Notes: a model not told the origin generated them from the sequence alone. A DNA stretch of 64,000 nucleotides from Selaginella tamariscina (GCA_003024785.1 PUQB01000198.1:229224-293223); one strand, 5' to 3'; positions 49,863 through 63,285 are shown, numbered from the stretch's first letter. Program-made: numbers and translations.

Positions 49863-50120
49863 TAGGATTGTGAAGTCGGAGTTTAATAAGTTTAAGTCGA
49901 AATTGTTATAAAAACTTCTCTCATATTATATTATATTTATAAACAGTCTTATTGATTTATATTATCATTAAAGTCTTTCATGAAACACTTTTGTATTAAA
50001 TGAATTAACATGATCAACATTTATTAAACTAAAATCTATATGTAGTTTTACCATATTGTTTTATTTTTTAAAGTCTCTCATGAATACACTTTTATATTCA
50101 TGAATTAACATGATCGACAA
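49863..50120 (+). repeat. Direct repeat, second copy
   Basis: Matches 45237-45500. The pair places the inverted repeat arms between or beside direct repeats, suggesting a rearranged element. Confidence 0.7.
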
Positions 50121-50434
50121 GGATTTACTTAAGGTCCAAATGTAGGATTGAACCAAATTATACAAAGAAAATTTAGAAGAAGTACAAAAATCTTCATGGG
50201 GAACCATACATTGAGGAGTGCAATATCAAAAATCATGCAACACATCAAACCTCGCAACATGATGGAGGTATATTGTGTTGGATTCCTTTTTCAGGAGGTA
50301 AATCCGATTCGATCAGCATTCTCCAAAACAATAAGAAAGTTGAAGAAAACATGGACTTCTTAAGGACTATGGAGAAGATTGTTGCACACTCTACATGGAA
50401 TTTTGCAAGATGGAGGAAGAAAACTGAAACACTT

Positions 50435-50915
50435 GAGCGGGTAGGAAGGTTTGTAGCTAACTTGGGAAGAAGGTTTGTAACTAACTTGGAAGAAGGTTGC
50501 ATAGGAAAAAAATATTTACCGAGAAGAAAAAAATAAAGGAAAAGGTTTTAGAAAAAAAAAAAAAAAAGAAAAAAGGAAAAGGAAAAAGAAAAAAAAAAAA
50601 AGTCCTGAAAGGAAAAGGATGGCGTGGCAAGAAAGGAAGGGAAGGAGAGGGGTCTTCATGTTTGTTCTCTTGTATTCATGTTAGGAAAGAAAGTGCATAT
50701 TATAAATTTCTTATGTGTAATTTATATATACTTTTAATGAATGTGTCTAGTAAGGTAATAACTCTTGCCATTGATTTTAAAAATTAATCATTGTGGCACC
50801 ATAAAGAAGTGATTTAATATATTGGAGAGTATATAAATGAGAAACGTTTAGCCTGTCTTAATTATTGTGTGAATGTATTTGTTGAATAGGAAAAGGTAGG
50901 TTTTTCCATTTAACA
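50435..50915 (+). repeat. Left LTR of the second element
   Basis: Similar to 55411-55876, with long A/G runs at about 50520-50660. Confidence 0.65.
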
Positions 50916-51779
50916 TTGCATTATTGGAATTCATTGGAATGAGGTGTTGAAATGATTAAATGATTAAATTTTAATTATATAAATGGCTCAAAAGGTGTAA
51001 GCCGAATGTATATGGTAAAGAATAAATGGAACCTTGGAAAAATTATTATCCTGATTTGTCATTAGTTAATTAGAGGAATCAAAGGCAGGCTCTAGAGTGA
51101 TTGCCCAACAACAACCAGAATTTGACGAGAATAAACATTATAATATCCTTGGGAAAATAATAGAGGATATCATAGAAACAATACAAAAATCTAAGGCTAA
51201 GTGGAGACAATATCAAACAGTTAGTCTAGAGGAGATTGTGAGAGGAAGGTAATGAGTGCCTATTTAAAACATATTGAAAATACAAGGAGAAGGACTTCTT
51301 GAGAGGAAGAGAGGAATGTGAAAGATGAAGTACACCAGAAGAAATAATTATTTCAAATATAGCACTTTTCTCAAAAATGTTTGGGGGTACAATGATGCAT
51401 TTTTTACAAGAAAGAAAGAGAATCCAAAAAGACATTTACAACAATTTAAAGAGATTATTAAAAGTTGTTTATATTTTATATATTGAAAAAAAATTGCATG
51501 TGATTGGTATTATAATCTTAAAAATTTAGAGAAACTTAGAAATATTCTTCAAGATAAAACAAAAAAGATAAATGAATAAAACCATACCAAGATTTAGCAT
51601 TAATTATTAAAAAAAGATATAGATGATCTTATTAATCAATTAAAAATTTATAAAAAAAAAAGATAAGGTAAATAGAAAAGATTACAAAAGAAAAGCTAAA
51701 AATATACGGGAGGAAAACGGAATTTTTTGATGATGAAGAAGATAGTAAAGGTTCATAAATATCCAATGAATTAAAAAAA

Positions 51780-53370
51780 ACATTGACTCAATTGATGAAA
51801 ACTTTAAAAAGAATGATAATTAAGAAGAAGTTAAAGGTAAAAATATGGTGCATTAAGTGTAATAATTCTAGCCATATAGTGGAGAAATGTAGGTTACAAT
51901 TGTATACAAGTCAAATATGTGAAAAAGAACAACATTTGCTTGAGAATATAAATATTTCTAAATTAAAATGTTGTTCATATAGAAAGAGAAATAAGATCTT
52001 AAAAGGTTACCTTTAAAAAGGAACCATGGAAATGATATGATGTTCCTTATGAAATAAAAATGGTAGATTGTACATAAAAAATAAAAAATGTTTCTTATTA
52101 AAATTGAAATAATAGATATTATGGGAGAAAGAAATGATGCTTTTATGAAAATAAAGAAGAAAGATATTATGAAGGAAAAAATGGTCCATATATGGACAGT
52201 AGAATAATAAACCTTATATAGAAAGAAACAACATACAATATATAGGAGAAGGAAGACATTATCAAGGTCAAATAAGAAGAAATGATTAATATAATATAGA
52301 CAAGGACCACAAGGTAGGAATTTTTCTTTTCATGTTTGTTATATATGTGGTAAAATTATAAAGATGGATAATGGATATAACATAATTAATTGAAATGGAT
52401 AAGAGAAAAGAAGAGTATCACTTTTCAATTGAATGAAAAAGAATTTTTTCTAATGTAAAAGAGAGTGAAATTAAAAAATCAACTTGTTGTTAGGACAATG
52501 ACCTGTTCAAAAGCAAGGAGATGTCAGAAACAAGAATTCTTCAGAACAAAAGAAAGAAATTATGTATACCTATCATATGATAATACACAAAAAAGGGAAG
52601 AGATGAAAACCCATCTCTAAGAACAAGATCTCTCTAAGTATATTTTGAATCATGATTAAGAATTGAGAAATATATCAAAGATTTAAAATAATTGATTCTA
52701 TTTTAGGGAGGAATATTCATGTGAAACTGAATTTTGGTAAAGCAAATTTCAGATGATTTAGAGGAATAAATGGCTTAGAGTGCACTCAGTCAAGAAAAAT
52801 AATTACATTGGAACAATTAATACAAATTGTCTCATATATTAAAAATTAAAATTTAAAAATGTTAAATATTATTTCAAAACCTTTACCTACTCATACAAAG
52901 TAGGAAATTCATTAAATAGAGAAACATGATGAAAAAAAGGGATTATGATGAATATGAATTTAGCATCACAATACATGTGGGTAAAAACAAGATAGAAGAA
53001 GCTTTTATAGATCGAGGTTTGGAATGAGCTTTATTAAGGAACATACTTGTAAGAAATAGGTTTAGATCCTATTGAGTCTGCTCCTTTTAATATAAAAATG
53101 GCTGATTAGAGAAGTGTTAAGCCTGTCAGTATAGTGAGAGGAGTGACAATATATGAAAGATCTTTAAATATAAGTGTTACTCATTGCCTACAAATGAAAG
53201 AAAAAGATATTGTATATACTATATTATTAAGCAAACCATGGTTAAAATCTGTCAAGGTTATACAAGACTAGGGAACATGAAAGATGATGCTAGCAGAAGG
53301 AGAAGGTAAATTAGTGATTTATAACAATATTAAGAGGTATGTTAAAAAGGAAACTCGACCTCTTGTTTTA
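51780..53370 (+). pseudogene. gag zinc knuckle and protease remnants
   Basis: A CCHC knuckle (C-x2-C-x4-H-x4-C) lies near 51855, and a retropepsin-like AFID with downstream PWL lies at 52960-53250. Frames are interrupted throughout and no longer protein survives. Confidence 0.6.
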
Positions 53371-53549
53371 AAAGGATATGATTAATTTAATGAAATAAAT
53401 AGTCAGAAGAGGTAAAATTTTGAAAGCATATCCTAATCTGAAAGTTTTGACAAAAGTAGATATTATAGTTTTTATTATAACATGACCTTTTATTTTGGAG
53501 GTTAATTATTGTACCTACTATTATGTTGACGGACCCTATATGTAATGAT

Positions 53550-55030
53550 AAACAGCCCCACTTAATCACTTAGGACCCACCCCTAATTTTAATGTCCTAG
53601 TTAATTGGTTAATGCAGATGAGTTCGGGTTAAGTTAAGCTCATCTTGTTAACTAACTAAGGGGTTAACTAATTCCGTGACATCCCACTTACACATATAGG
53701 AAAAGAGGGGGGAGGGCGCTCTGTCACATAAATAAGGTAGAGTATGTAGAAGTGAGGGTTCTTAGGTTCATGACTGAGTTTGTTACTCTTCTCTTAATGC
53801 AAGCTCTAGCTTGTGTCGTCAAGGCACAACCCTCTGTTGTGCCGCCTTAACTTCTAAATAATAAAGGTACGTCCCACCTTTGAGGTAACCTACCCTTAAC
53901 ATTGGCAAATCCATGCTTGAAAGGTTTTGTTAGACTGCACGTTCCAAGAGTCAAGGTTGAGGCTTGTTTCTAGCTTCCTCCTCCACATCAAATTAAGACT
54001 AACACTCACAGCTAAGCAGGACACATTCGTGTCCTTGTTCAACTTTGGGCGTGGGACCTTGGCTAGTAAGTAAGGGATCACAAAGGGGTTCTAGAGTTGG
54101 CATCGGAGAGTTACATTCATGGCACTTAGTGCAACTCTAATCTAAGGGGCTAAGGCATGATAACCCACATCTGAGAAATAGTGTCACATGAAGATGTGAC
54201 GCTGGGCCAAATGACACATAATACAACATTTAAGACACACTTTTTGGGTTGTCTTATGGGGTTAATGCTGAAGGGTTGGATACTCTAGTAAGCAGGTGTG
54301 CTTGTGTCCTCATTAAGGTGCTAAACTTTGGGCATTAGCTCAAGGGAGGTTGGGTCTTGTAATTAGGTGTGTTAATTGCACACTTAGCTATGGGTTTCTC
54401 CTTGGGATCTAGGGGTTGAATAATTTAAACTCATTAGTAGAAGCCCTTTCATGAGGCACTTGTGGGGTTGTGTACTTAGGGTTATCCAAACCTAACCTTG
54501 GGAGTTTGCCTAACAAAAGACTTATGTTTACCTACAATGCATACTCGTATCCTCACTAAGTACTAGCCCTAGTCTGGGGTATGACTTAACCACTCAAACC
54601 TTAAGGGTTAGTCATGGCTTAAAGTACCCCTTGTCGCCTTAAAGGGGTTGTACTTCTGATGAGGGTGATTTCTCAAGGAGTAAGTGACGATGCCTTACCT
54701 CTGTCACTGGGTATGTGTAAGGCACATCTCCTTGATGAGGTTAAGGCTTGAACCTATCTAGGTCTACTGGGATAGGAACTTAAAGTTTACTTGGGTTATC
54801 CTATGGGGTTTGGGGGTTAGTCATTCTAGGGACTTAAGATAAGACCCTAAGTCTTGTGCTTATTTGAGCATCTGAATTAGGCTTTAAGGGTTATCTTGGA
54901 AGACTTGGCATTGCTCACACAGGAAATTAACGTCGGAAGGAAATCTGGTAGCCACATGTTGCCAAGTGTTAACCCTCCGGGTTAAAACTCTGACAATAGA
55001 CCTTTATATAAGCTGAAAGGAAAAAAAACT
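53550..55030 (+). repeat. LTR-like dispersed repeat, copy D, nested in the second retroelement
   Basis: Longest copy of the family also seen at 18780-20100 (reverse), 21480-21960 and 34990-35700. A primer-binding-like TTGGCATCGGAGAG lies at about 54097-54110 after the LTR-like part, followed by leader sequence without coding domains. Confidence 0.6.
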
Positions 55031-55410
55031 ATCAACAGGAAGAAGATAGGCATGAATTACATGAAAAGTTCTATAAATAATCCCGTATAAGATGATTTAC
55101 AAGAATAATCTCCAGAGTATATATGTATATTACAGATCCTTTAGAACAAGTGCATATAGGCACAAAAACTAAGCCAAAGGAACATGAAAAGAAAAACTAT
55201 TCAAAATAAAGAAAAGCAAATGGTAAACTTAAGGAACAATATAAAGAAAATCAAGTGTTGCAACTTAAGGTATCAATTCTAACCAAGAACTCAAAAAAAG
55301 AGCAACAATTTTGGAAGTATAAAGAAAAGAATCCACAGTACCATGAAAACAACATCCAAAGAAAGGAGTGATTATTATCATGAAGACACAACAAAATAAA
55401 AAGGGGACAA

Positions 55411-55876
55411 TGTCAAAGGTATAAAGTTGGGAGCATAAGACATTCTATTATGGAGAGAATAAGTGTAGGAAAGTCTTAATTAACTTGGAAAGAAAGTTGC
55501 ATATGAATAAAAAGGGAAAGGAAAAGAAAAGGAAGTCTTAAAAGGAAAAGTATGACTTAACAAGAGAGAAAGGAAGTTAGGCAAGATAAGAAGGGGGAAG
55601 GAGAGAGGGGCCTCCACATTTGTTCTTTTTGTGCTAGGAAAGAAGATGCATATAATAAGATCTCTTAAGTGTAATCTATATATACTTCCGATGGATGTGT
55701 CTAGCAAGTCAAAAGTCAAAATTCATTTTTGTCCTTGATTTCAAAGACTAATCATTATGGCATCGTAAAGAAGTGATTTAATATATTGAAGAGTAAATGA
55801 ATGTGAAAATTTTTTGTCTTTCCTAATTATTTTGTGAAGGTATCTATTAATAGAAAAAAGGAATTTTCCATTCAAC
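55411..55876 (+). repeat. Right LTR of the second element
   Basis: 466 bp, preceded by polypurine AAAAAGGGGA at about 55399-55408. Confidence 0.7.
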
Positions 55877-58800
55877 AGAACCTCATTGTCAATGAAAATT
55901 ACTATATCAATTTGGGAAGGTGGACCTTGAGACCCTAAAAAGGAATCAAAGACTTAAAACACCTTCACACTTAAAGTGAAAGTCCAACAATGTGAAAATG
56001 CCAATTGGTCTTTATGGATAACAACCTCATTAAAAAACTCCAAAATCGTTAAATTGCACCTTGTTACCTACAACTCTTTCAAGTTCAAACATAAAAATGA
56101 CAACACCCTGTTACCTATAATTCTTTCAAGTTTCAAAGATGAAAATGACAACAAAGTGACTAACAAATTGTTAACTTACATGTTGCAGATGAAAAATGGC
56201 CCTTACAACAATATAATTTCATCATTCAAGACCTCATTCACAAATTATAACCAAAATTATCCAATCTACTCTTAAAACTCAAATTGGTTAATGATACAAG
56301 CTTGGATGACAAGCTTATAAAACACAAAAGACCAATAAATTACTCACACATTTAAGGAGATTTAAGCAGCTTCACGAGAGAATTTACTTAAGTAAAAAGA
56401 GTACGTTGTCACTACACATGGGCTTTGGCTTTTATAAAGGGAAAACCCCCAATCAAAAGGGAATTCAATCCATACATGGTTATTTAAATGTAAACATTTA
56501 TTCAACAGATTAACTTAATTTAAGTCTTAGATACAACCTACAAGCATATATTTAGTAGTTTGCATTCATTGTATATATTCTTATATAATTAAAAACTATT
56601 AAAATATATAATTTTTACTTAAACAATACTAATTAAATAATATAAATGTCAAGTTGTTAGTTATATTCGCTGTCCATGTAATAAAAAGAACTCGATTGAT
56701 TTAGGTGACTTATATCAATGATATGTAATAGTGTCTATTTTACGTTCGTTGACATATACTTCCACTAGCCATTCACACAAACCCATGTTGTTGCTGCATA
56801 ATTGGTGGTAGCACATGGAGTGTAGTTAATGCCCTTGCGTCGTATAAATTTGTCCCCAAATTTTTTGGAATGCACCTAAAAATCTTCTGCCTTACCAAAT
56901 TGATGATGCATACTAGCTTTGTTCCTACCTTCTTGTTCTCCATTTTTGTGAATCTTTCCACCTCTGTGAATTTTCACCTCCTTCACATTCAAAATAGTGC
57001 CTTCCTATGACTATTCTCATCATCCTTTACAAACATTACAGATAGCTTACCTGGTTTCCGACTCCACCGTTGTTACTCTTGAGAAGGGAGCTAAGACCAT
57101 CTTCAAATGCAGTTGCTATCGTAATTTGCATTTCATGATAAATCCCCAAAGCCATTACAAAGTTGAAACTCTTACTTCACTACAAAAGACAAAAAACCCT
57201 ACCAAAAATATGAAGAGGCAACCTACTGTAAAATAATAGACTAAACTCACACTAGATATCGTAGTAGTGATTGTTAGAATTTTTTCTGCAGAGTCATTAT
57301 GTTGCAAAATTAATTGTTGTTTAAAGCTTTTCTTCAACGCTCCTTTTGTATTAGTGATAATTAATTAAAATTAACAAATACAAAAAAAAAAAACATGTCT
57401 TTCAAAATAACTTATATATAACCTTTAGGTTTTTTTTTAATCTATATATTCTAAATACACATTGAAAAGTAACCTACGTATTTACCATAGTTACTTTACA
57501 ACATAAAATCATTAAAATAATTAACTTAATTTAGTGTGATTTAAAATTAATAAATATTAAAAATTGGGAAAATAATATATATTTAAAAATAACTTATATA
57601 TATCAGATCAGGTATAAAAATGAAATGCATTAACTCTAAATCATTAAAATAATTAATTAAATTAATTATGATAAAGAGGGAGGGGCAAACTAGCCCATTA
57701 TTGCACTGTCACGGTGTGATGTATACATGTGAATGCACAATGGCAACGTGTAAAGTGTTTTGTGTGATGTATACATGCGGATGCACTTAACATTGAATGA
57801 GTGTGGTTAAAGAATATAAATGAATATGGATATAACTAGGAACAATGTAATACTTTCACAATTGATTTATAGAAATTTAAATTCAATTTATAATTAAAAT
57901 TTTGATCCAATGGTTTCTGTTAATTTTCAAAATTCATAACCCTATTTAAAGTCACGGTGTAAAGCTTTAAAGGACCACTCCATGTTCTATTGAGTGTGTA
58001 GAGGTCACAGTGGATGCCACCTTAACAAATGATGTGCATATTTAGATACAGCATTAACTTTTAAAATAATATACTTAATTTTATTATAAAACGTGAATTT
58101 TACTCAAAAATGTTTACAAAGTTGACGGTGTTAAGGTCACGGGTGACCATATATATTTATATTGCATATTTAGTATGAAGTCATACTATCCTTAATAAAT
58201 TTATGAGTACAACTGTATCAGAATATCAAGGTTTTGAGTCCCATGTGCACTGCCGTATATGCAACGTTCATTAATTAATCATCTCATGTGATGTAAACCC
58301 AATATAGTATAACTGCACTGACATGTTAACACATATATACAGTCCAAAGCAACACATTATTTATTAAATATTGTATTGAAAAAAGTCTTTATAATAAAGA
58401 ATCTGTTTATTCTAAAAACAAATAAAAGTATTAAAATGCTATCAAGTGGGAAGTTTAAACTTCAAATTAGATTAATCAAAACTATTGATACTCAAGTATA
58501 TTGAATCTTTAGGTTGTGTAATCCAATATTAATGATATACCTATTAAATCCTTTGTATAAAACAGACAGTAAAGTTATAACTAGAGAAAAACTTTCTTTA
58601 ATTAATTAGTTAATTCTATGCATATATAAATATGTGTGTGTGTCTGTGTGTGTGTGTGTGTGTGTGTTTTACATCCAATATAATAATAATTTTAATACTC
58701 TACATTAAATAAGAAACATATACAATTGTGAAATAGAAGGATTATAATATAATTTATGAAACATGATACTATATTCTATAAATTAAATATGTATGCTAAT

Positions 58801-59052
58801 TATGTACATGTAACTACATGAGGATGTAAATATGATGATGAATAATATATTGTTTGAAATATAAGTATAATATTAAGTGATTATATGTTCGAATACAATA
58901 TTTAATAAATAATGTATATCGTATAATCTAACGGTAACTAATGAGAGTTCTGATTCTTACATTGGACACAGGACAGACCTGAATAAGCTGTCCTCTGTTG
59001 CGGCACAGTTTAGCTAGAAAGAACAGTTCGATTATCAAGCTAGATTTCCCCC
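55877..59052. other. AT-rich spacer
   Basis: No gene is supported. A 47-bp unit (GTTACCTACAACTCTTTCAAG) is duplicated at about 56060-56160, and a (TG)n run lies at about 58635-58668. Confidence 0.5.
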
Positions 59053-61196
59053 ATGGCAGATGTGGAGGATCTGGAGGCTAATCATTACAAGCTCCCTCTA
59101 ATCAATGCATGCTCCCCAAAGTTTAGATGGGGCCGCTTGATATGGCACTTGATTACTAGTCTCCTCGTCCTCGCACATGTAGCTGCATTTGCTAATTATC
59201 TCCTTTTCAAGGTTTTCTTGTATGGGAGAGAACGCCGAGATCTCATACGAAGGCCGTGGTTGATTCTCCTCCTTGTCTGCGAGTTTGCTTACTTTATGGC
59301 TACCGCGATTGCTGCAGTGGATCTTACGTTGCCTCCCAGGTTCCGACCAAAGCCAACTCCTCCTGAACTGCAGCAGTTTCCCACCGTCGATATTCTCCTT
59401 CCCTGCTGTAAGGAGCCGACGGATGTCCCTCAAGACAGCATCCTGGCTGCACTCGCCATGGACTATCCAAAGGACCGGTTCCGTATATTGGTGCTCGATG
59501 ACGGAGGGGATGACGACCTCAAGGCTTACTGTGAAGGGTTGCTTACAGAAACTGCTGTGGTGTACCTCCGTCGAGAGAAGGTAAGTAAAAATGACAGATA
59601 TATTTTAATAAATATTAACCATCGGATCTGCTTACGTGGAATCTTTAAACATTTTTAAAATATAGAATATACAAAAGAATTTTGCCACCCACATTTATAA
59701 TATATGATAATGGATATAGATGATCAAAGCATTTCGGTTTAATCTTTGTTTATATATATAGATTCCTGGAGTTCCACATAACTTCAAGTGCGGGAACTTA
59801 AACTACGGACTGGAGTATTCAGGAGCCGAGTTTGTGGTGATGATGGATGCGGATATGCTTCACCCCTCGTTTCTTAAGGCGCTCCTACCTCATATAGTGA
59901 GGGATCCGCAAGTGGCATTTGCCCAGATACCTCAGTCATTCTACAACTTGCCGGTCGGAGACCCGCTCAACGACGCATGTGTATTTGGATACCAGCGCGT
60001 GATGGTACACAGAGACACGTTCAGTGCTGTACCATGCGTGGGAACTGGAGCGATCTTTAGAAGGAAACACCTAGACGAAATCGGCGGGTTCCAGCCTATG
60101 TCTATCACTGAAGACACCATGACTGCATTTATGCTCTTCAACCGTGGTTTTAAGTCAGTTTACCTCAACCGTAAGCTCCAGGTTGGTTGTTAACACACAT
60201 GTATACACACACGCACTTAGCTCTCTGTTTAGGGTGGTCTTACACCATGGACATTCGAAGGCTACATCAAGCAACGGAGGAGATGGTGCTCAGGTGCGAT
60301 CCAACAGATGTCAGCAACATGGAAAGAGATGCTCGGCCAAAGAGCAAGCTGTCCTTCATTCTCAAGGTGTCTTACTTCTGGCACACGGGATATTACTACC
60401 TCTCCGTGGTAAACATCATCATGTTGCTCATCTTCCTCTTCGTGCTCGCATTCCGCCTCGACCTCACTGTGGGCACCTCCGAAGACAGCCGGCTCATAGT
60501 TTGCATTTCTATGTTGATCATTCTCTGGCGGCTGATGTGGATATCGGTATGGATCGGTGTGCCGCAGTCGGTACAGAACCGTAACCGGGACGAGTCTCAT
60601 TTCTGGTGGATGACACCGTACTTCTTCAAGACAATATGGGAGTCCATCTTCTCTTACTCCTCCACCTTCAACTTCACCCCTACAAGCAACATAGATCGTG
60701 CCTCAGCAAATGCCAGGCTCAAACAGAGCCCATTTATGAAGCATCTCACCAAGCTACAGCATGTGAGAGTGCATATTCTCTATGTCACCATAGTCGTGGC
60801 ATTGGTAAGCTACCGCATCTACCGGATCGCATCCAACGGTGGCAAGGACTGCAAACAAGACTTCTTTGTGGTTGCCATGTCACTCTTCCTCCTCTCCACG
60901 TGTGCACACATGATGGTACCAGTCATGTACCTGTTGTGTCCCCCAAACTTCAAGCCGTCACAGAGGAAAACGCTATTGCAGTACAAAGATGGGTTGCTCA
61001 ATTCTCTGAGGGTGACTTTGTTGCCAAGTGGCACTGGTCAATCATTCTGTACGAGGGAATATCCTACGTCACCATCTTCTTCTGGTTGGGTACACTAGTT
61101 GTTCTTCTTACGGAAACAGACAGAAAATGGTGCAAAGAAAATGGTGCACATATACAGACATTTGTACAGGCACCAGCTTTCACGTTAAAGATGTGA
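59053..61196 (+). CDS. GT2 processive beta-glycan synthase, moss AGlcS / fungal mixed-linkage glucan synthase-like
   Basis: Three exons (59053-59580, 59762-60181, 60233-61196) encode about 637 residues. Two N-terminal membrane spans lead into a GT2 domain with all processive-synthase motifs: LVLDDGGDDD, the DxD in VMMDADMLHP, SITEDT and the QxxRW motif IKQRRRW. Several C-terminal membrane spans follow (YYYLSVVNIIMLLIFLFVLAF, IFFWLGTLVVLL). Lack of plant CesA zinc fingers and the wording VPHNFKCGNLNYGL resemble the fungal Tft1 and Physcomitrella arabinoglucan-synthase branch; this placement is from memory. It should polymerise a sugar nucleotide into wall glucan at Golgi or plasma membrane. 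Two breaks (about 60333 and 60990, at GG and GGG) each equal one missing base; sequence on both sides is well conserved, so the real gene is probably intact. Confidence 0.8.
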
Positions 61197-61781
61197 TCCT
61201 CAGCTTTCACCATGTAATTATAATATGCATATGAGATTGCCGTGTAATATTAATAGTTATATTATGATTATGTTAACAACCTTACACAACGTAAACATCA
61301 TGTAAATTTAATATATTTTTTATAAAATATGTCATATAGGAATAGATCCCGAGAAGGAAATGTCGGACGAAACTTCTGTAATATATTGGATGCATCATAT
61401 ATGTATTCTATATTCATCATACAGCTGTACGTATATGCATATGGATGTATGATTATTAATCTACATTAAGTGTTAATATCTATAATCATGCAATGCTTTA
61501 CAGAATCGTATTGATGATGACCACGTCATTCTTTAGTATCGAATCCCGTATTGCAATAAACTACTATAATCATCTAAATTACTGATATTATTTGGTGTAT
61601 ATCTAATTAAGATTAAATTTTATGAGTGTATGTTTGTATATTATTTTACAAGGAGACCATACAATGTTTGCATGCTGATATTTAGAATATGTTTATAACA
61701 CTTAGTCATCACACTAACCTTCTGAACACCTGTTTTATATATATATATATACATATACATATATAGATATGTATATGTGTA

Positions 61782-61787
<6 letters not shown>

Positions 61788-61846
<59 letters not shown>
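61788..61846. repeat. (TG)n(AG)n compound microsatellite
   Basis: GT run followed directly by a GA run, 30 bp from the TL17 stop. A similar compound repeat lies in a TL17 intron at about 61962-62022. Confidence 0.9.
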
Positions 61847-61847
<1 letters not shown>

Positions 61848-61875
61848 ATAAACCTTTTAATATCTTCAATTTACT

Positions 61876-61959
61876 CTAATCACACAATAGCGTGTCCCTT
61901 GTTGCATTGCCTGTGACTGGATTCACCCTGAAAACCACATACAAATGAACCTACATATA

Positions 61960-62020
<61 letters not shown>

Positions 62021-62280
62021 AGCTCACCCATTAGCACTTTTGCAGAGGTACACACGCTGATCTTCTCGCCAAAAACATCAGTGAAATCTGAAATTTTATA
62101 AATCTAATATGGACCTTATATTACGATATAAATTTTTTATGTAGAAAACATACCTGCACCAGTGATGTTTGCACCCTTGAAAGAGGTGTTTCCAGTGACG
62201 AGGGCACCTTCTAAGTTCGCATTTGTAAAGTTTGCCTGAACAAAAAATAATCATGTAATGTAAGTATATCTGAAAATATG

Positions 62281-62321
<41 letters not shown>

Positions 62322-63240
62322 GGAGAGAGAGAACCTTATTTGCATCAGCCAAAGAAAAGTCAGCTCCACGAAGGTCTGCATCTGTGAAGTCTGCACCTGC
62401 ACAGTATCGGTAAAATCTTTTAGTACAAGACGTGTATACAGAAGTTATGTACACACAACTCTGTGCGTGCGCGTGTGTGTGTTCATAAAACCTGTTAAAT
62501 TTGCATCAAAGAAGCTAGCTCCAAACAATTTTGCACCTCTGAAGTTAGCTTGACGTAAAATGGACTAGAGAAGCTAAAGAATTTCAGTCACTCGATAAAC
62601 ATCAAAGCATTAACACAAGAGTACATATACCTTGTGTTATGTATGGGTGTGTACCCCCCCCCCCCCCCCACACACACACACACATATGTATATATTGAGA
62701 GAGAGAGAGAGAGAATTATATACATACAGTTTTGAAGTCTTGCTTTGTCAATGTTCGGCCGCTGAAGTCCTTTCCCGTGAGATCTTGGCCTCTAGTCACT
62801 TCAGAGCCATATGGACCACCTCCCTTGCCAAAATGTACATATTAAACATTCAACACCAGAATAAAATAATCAACAGTTTATGTGTTTGCTTATACTATAC
62901 AAAGACATACGTATACTGTGTAGTACAATATGTCAATACAATTTATGTTTAATTAAAGTTTGATTCACCTTAAACGCAAGAGCTGGGTCGGAGTAGAAGA
63001 GCAATGCTACAGAAATAACTGCAATACCTGCTTTGCTGACTTGTGCAGCTAATCCGTGACATTGTTCCCGTTTTTCTTCTTGAATCTGTACATATCCACT
63101 TAAAACGTTGTTTCTAATTACTTATGAATTCATACCTGTTGGACACTGAAATGTAGAGGTTTTCTAGCACCCACAAGTCTATTTGAGATAATTGCAGCAT
63201 GGAAATGTACAGGAAGAGAGCAGAAACACGAAGAAGACAT
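61876..63240 (-). CDS. TL17: Thylakoid lumenal 17.4 kDa-type pentapeptide-repeat protein
   Basis: Eight exons are inferred with matching phases: 63240-63136, 63085-62969, 62823-62728, 62564-62492, 62396-62335, 62235-62154, 62087-62028 and 61927-61876. A Ser/basic transit peptide is followed by a hydrophobic lumen-targeting segment (AGIAVISVALLFYSDPALA) with an ALA cleavage site and no twin Arg, so Sec-type import is likely. The mature part starts FKGGGPYGSEVTRGQDL. Pentapeptide repeats follow (ILRQANFRGAKLFGASF, ADFTDADLRGADFSLA, ANFTNANLEG), and it ends in RVYLCKSANG and a C-terminal TGNATRDTLLCD, closely like Arabidopsis TL17. Its function in the lumen is poorly known. Exon 7 is one base short at a five-T run (62071-62075 on the plus strand as A's). 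The start codon is only 45 bp from the divergent tRNA-Asp. Confidence 0.92.
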
Positions 63241-63285
63241 TATCAAGACAGGATATCCCTACTTTGCAAACGGTGACAGCGTTGA

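Larger units (their letters stand above)
50435..55876 (+). mobile_element. Second decayed LTR retrotransposon, plus orientation
   Basis: Direct repeats of about 470 bp end in matching TTCCATTTAACA (50915) and TTCCATTCAACA (55876) and share GTGATTTAATATATTG. The right copy starts TGTCAAAGG at 55411 just after a polypurine tract, AAAAAGGGGA. The left boundary is approximate because the left copy has poly-A/G expansions. Inside, a zinc knuckle (CIKCNNSSHIVEKC, near 51855) and a protease-like ITIHVGKNKIEEAFID (about 52965-53010) with LLSKPWL identify gag-protease; polymerase was not found. An LTR-like repeat (53550-55030) sits inside it. Confidence 0.7.

Noticed and set aside
50497-50640. Lys-rich open frame (KKKKKGKGKRKKKK)
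   Set aside because: Product of poly-A/G expansion within an LTR, not a protein.
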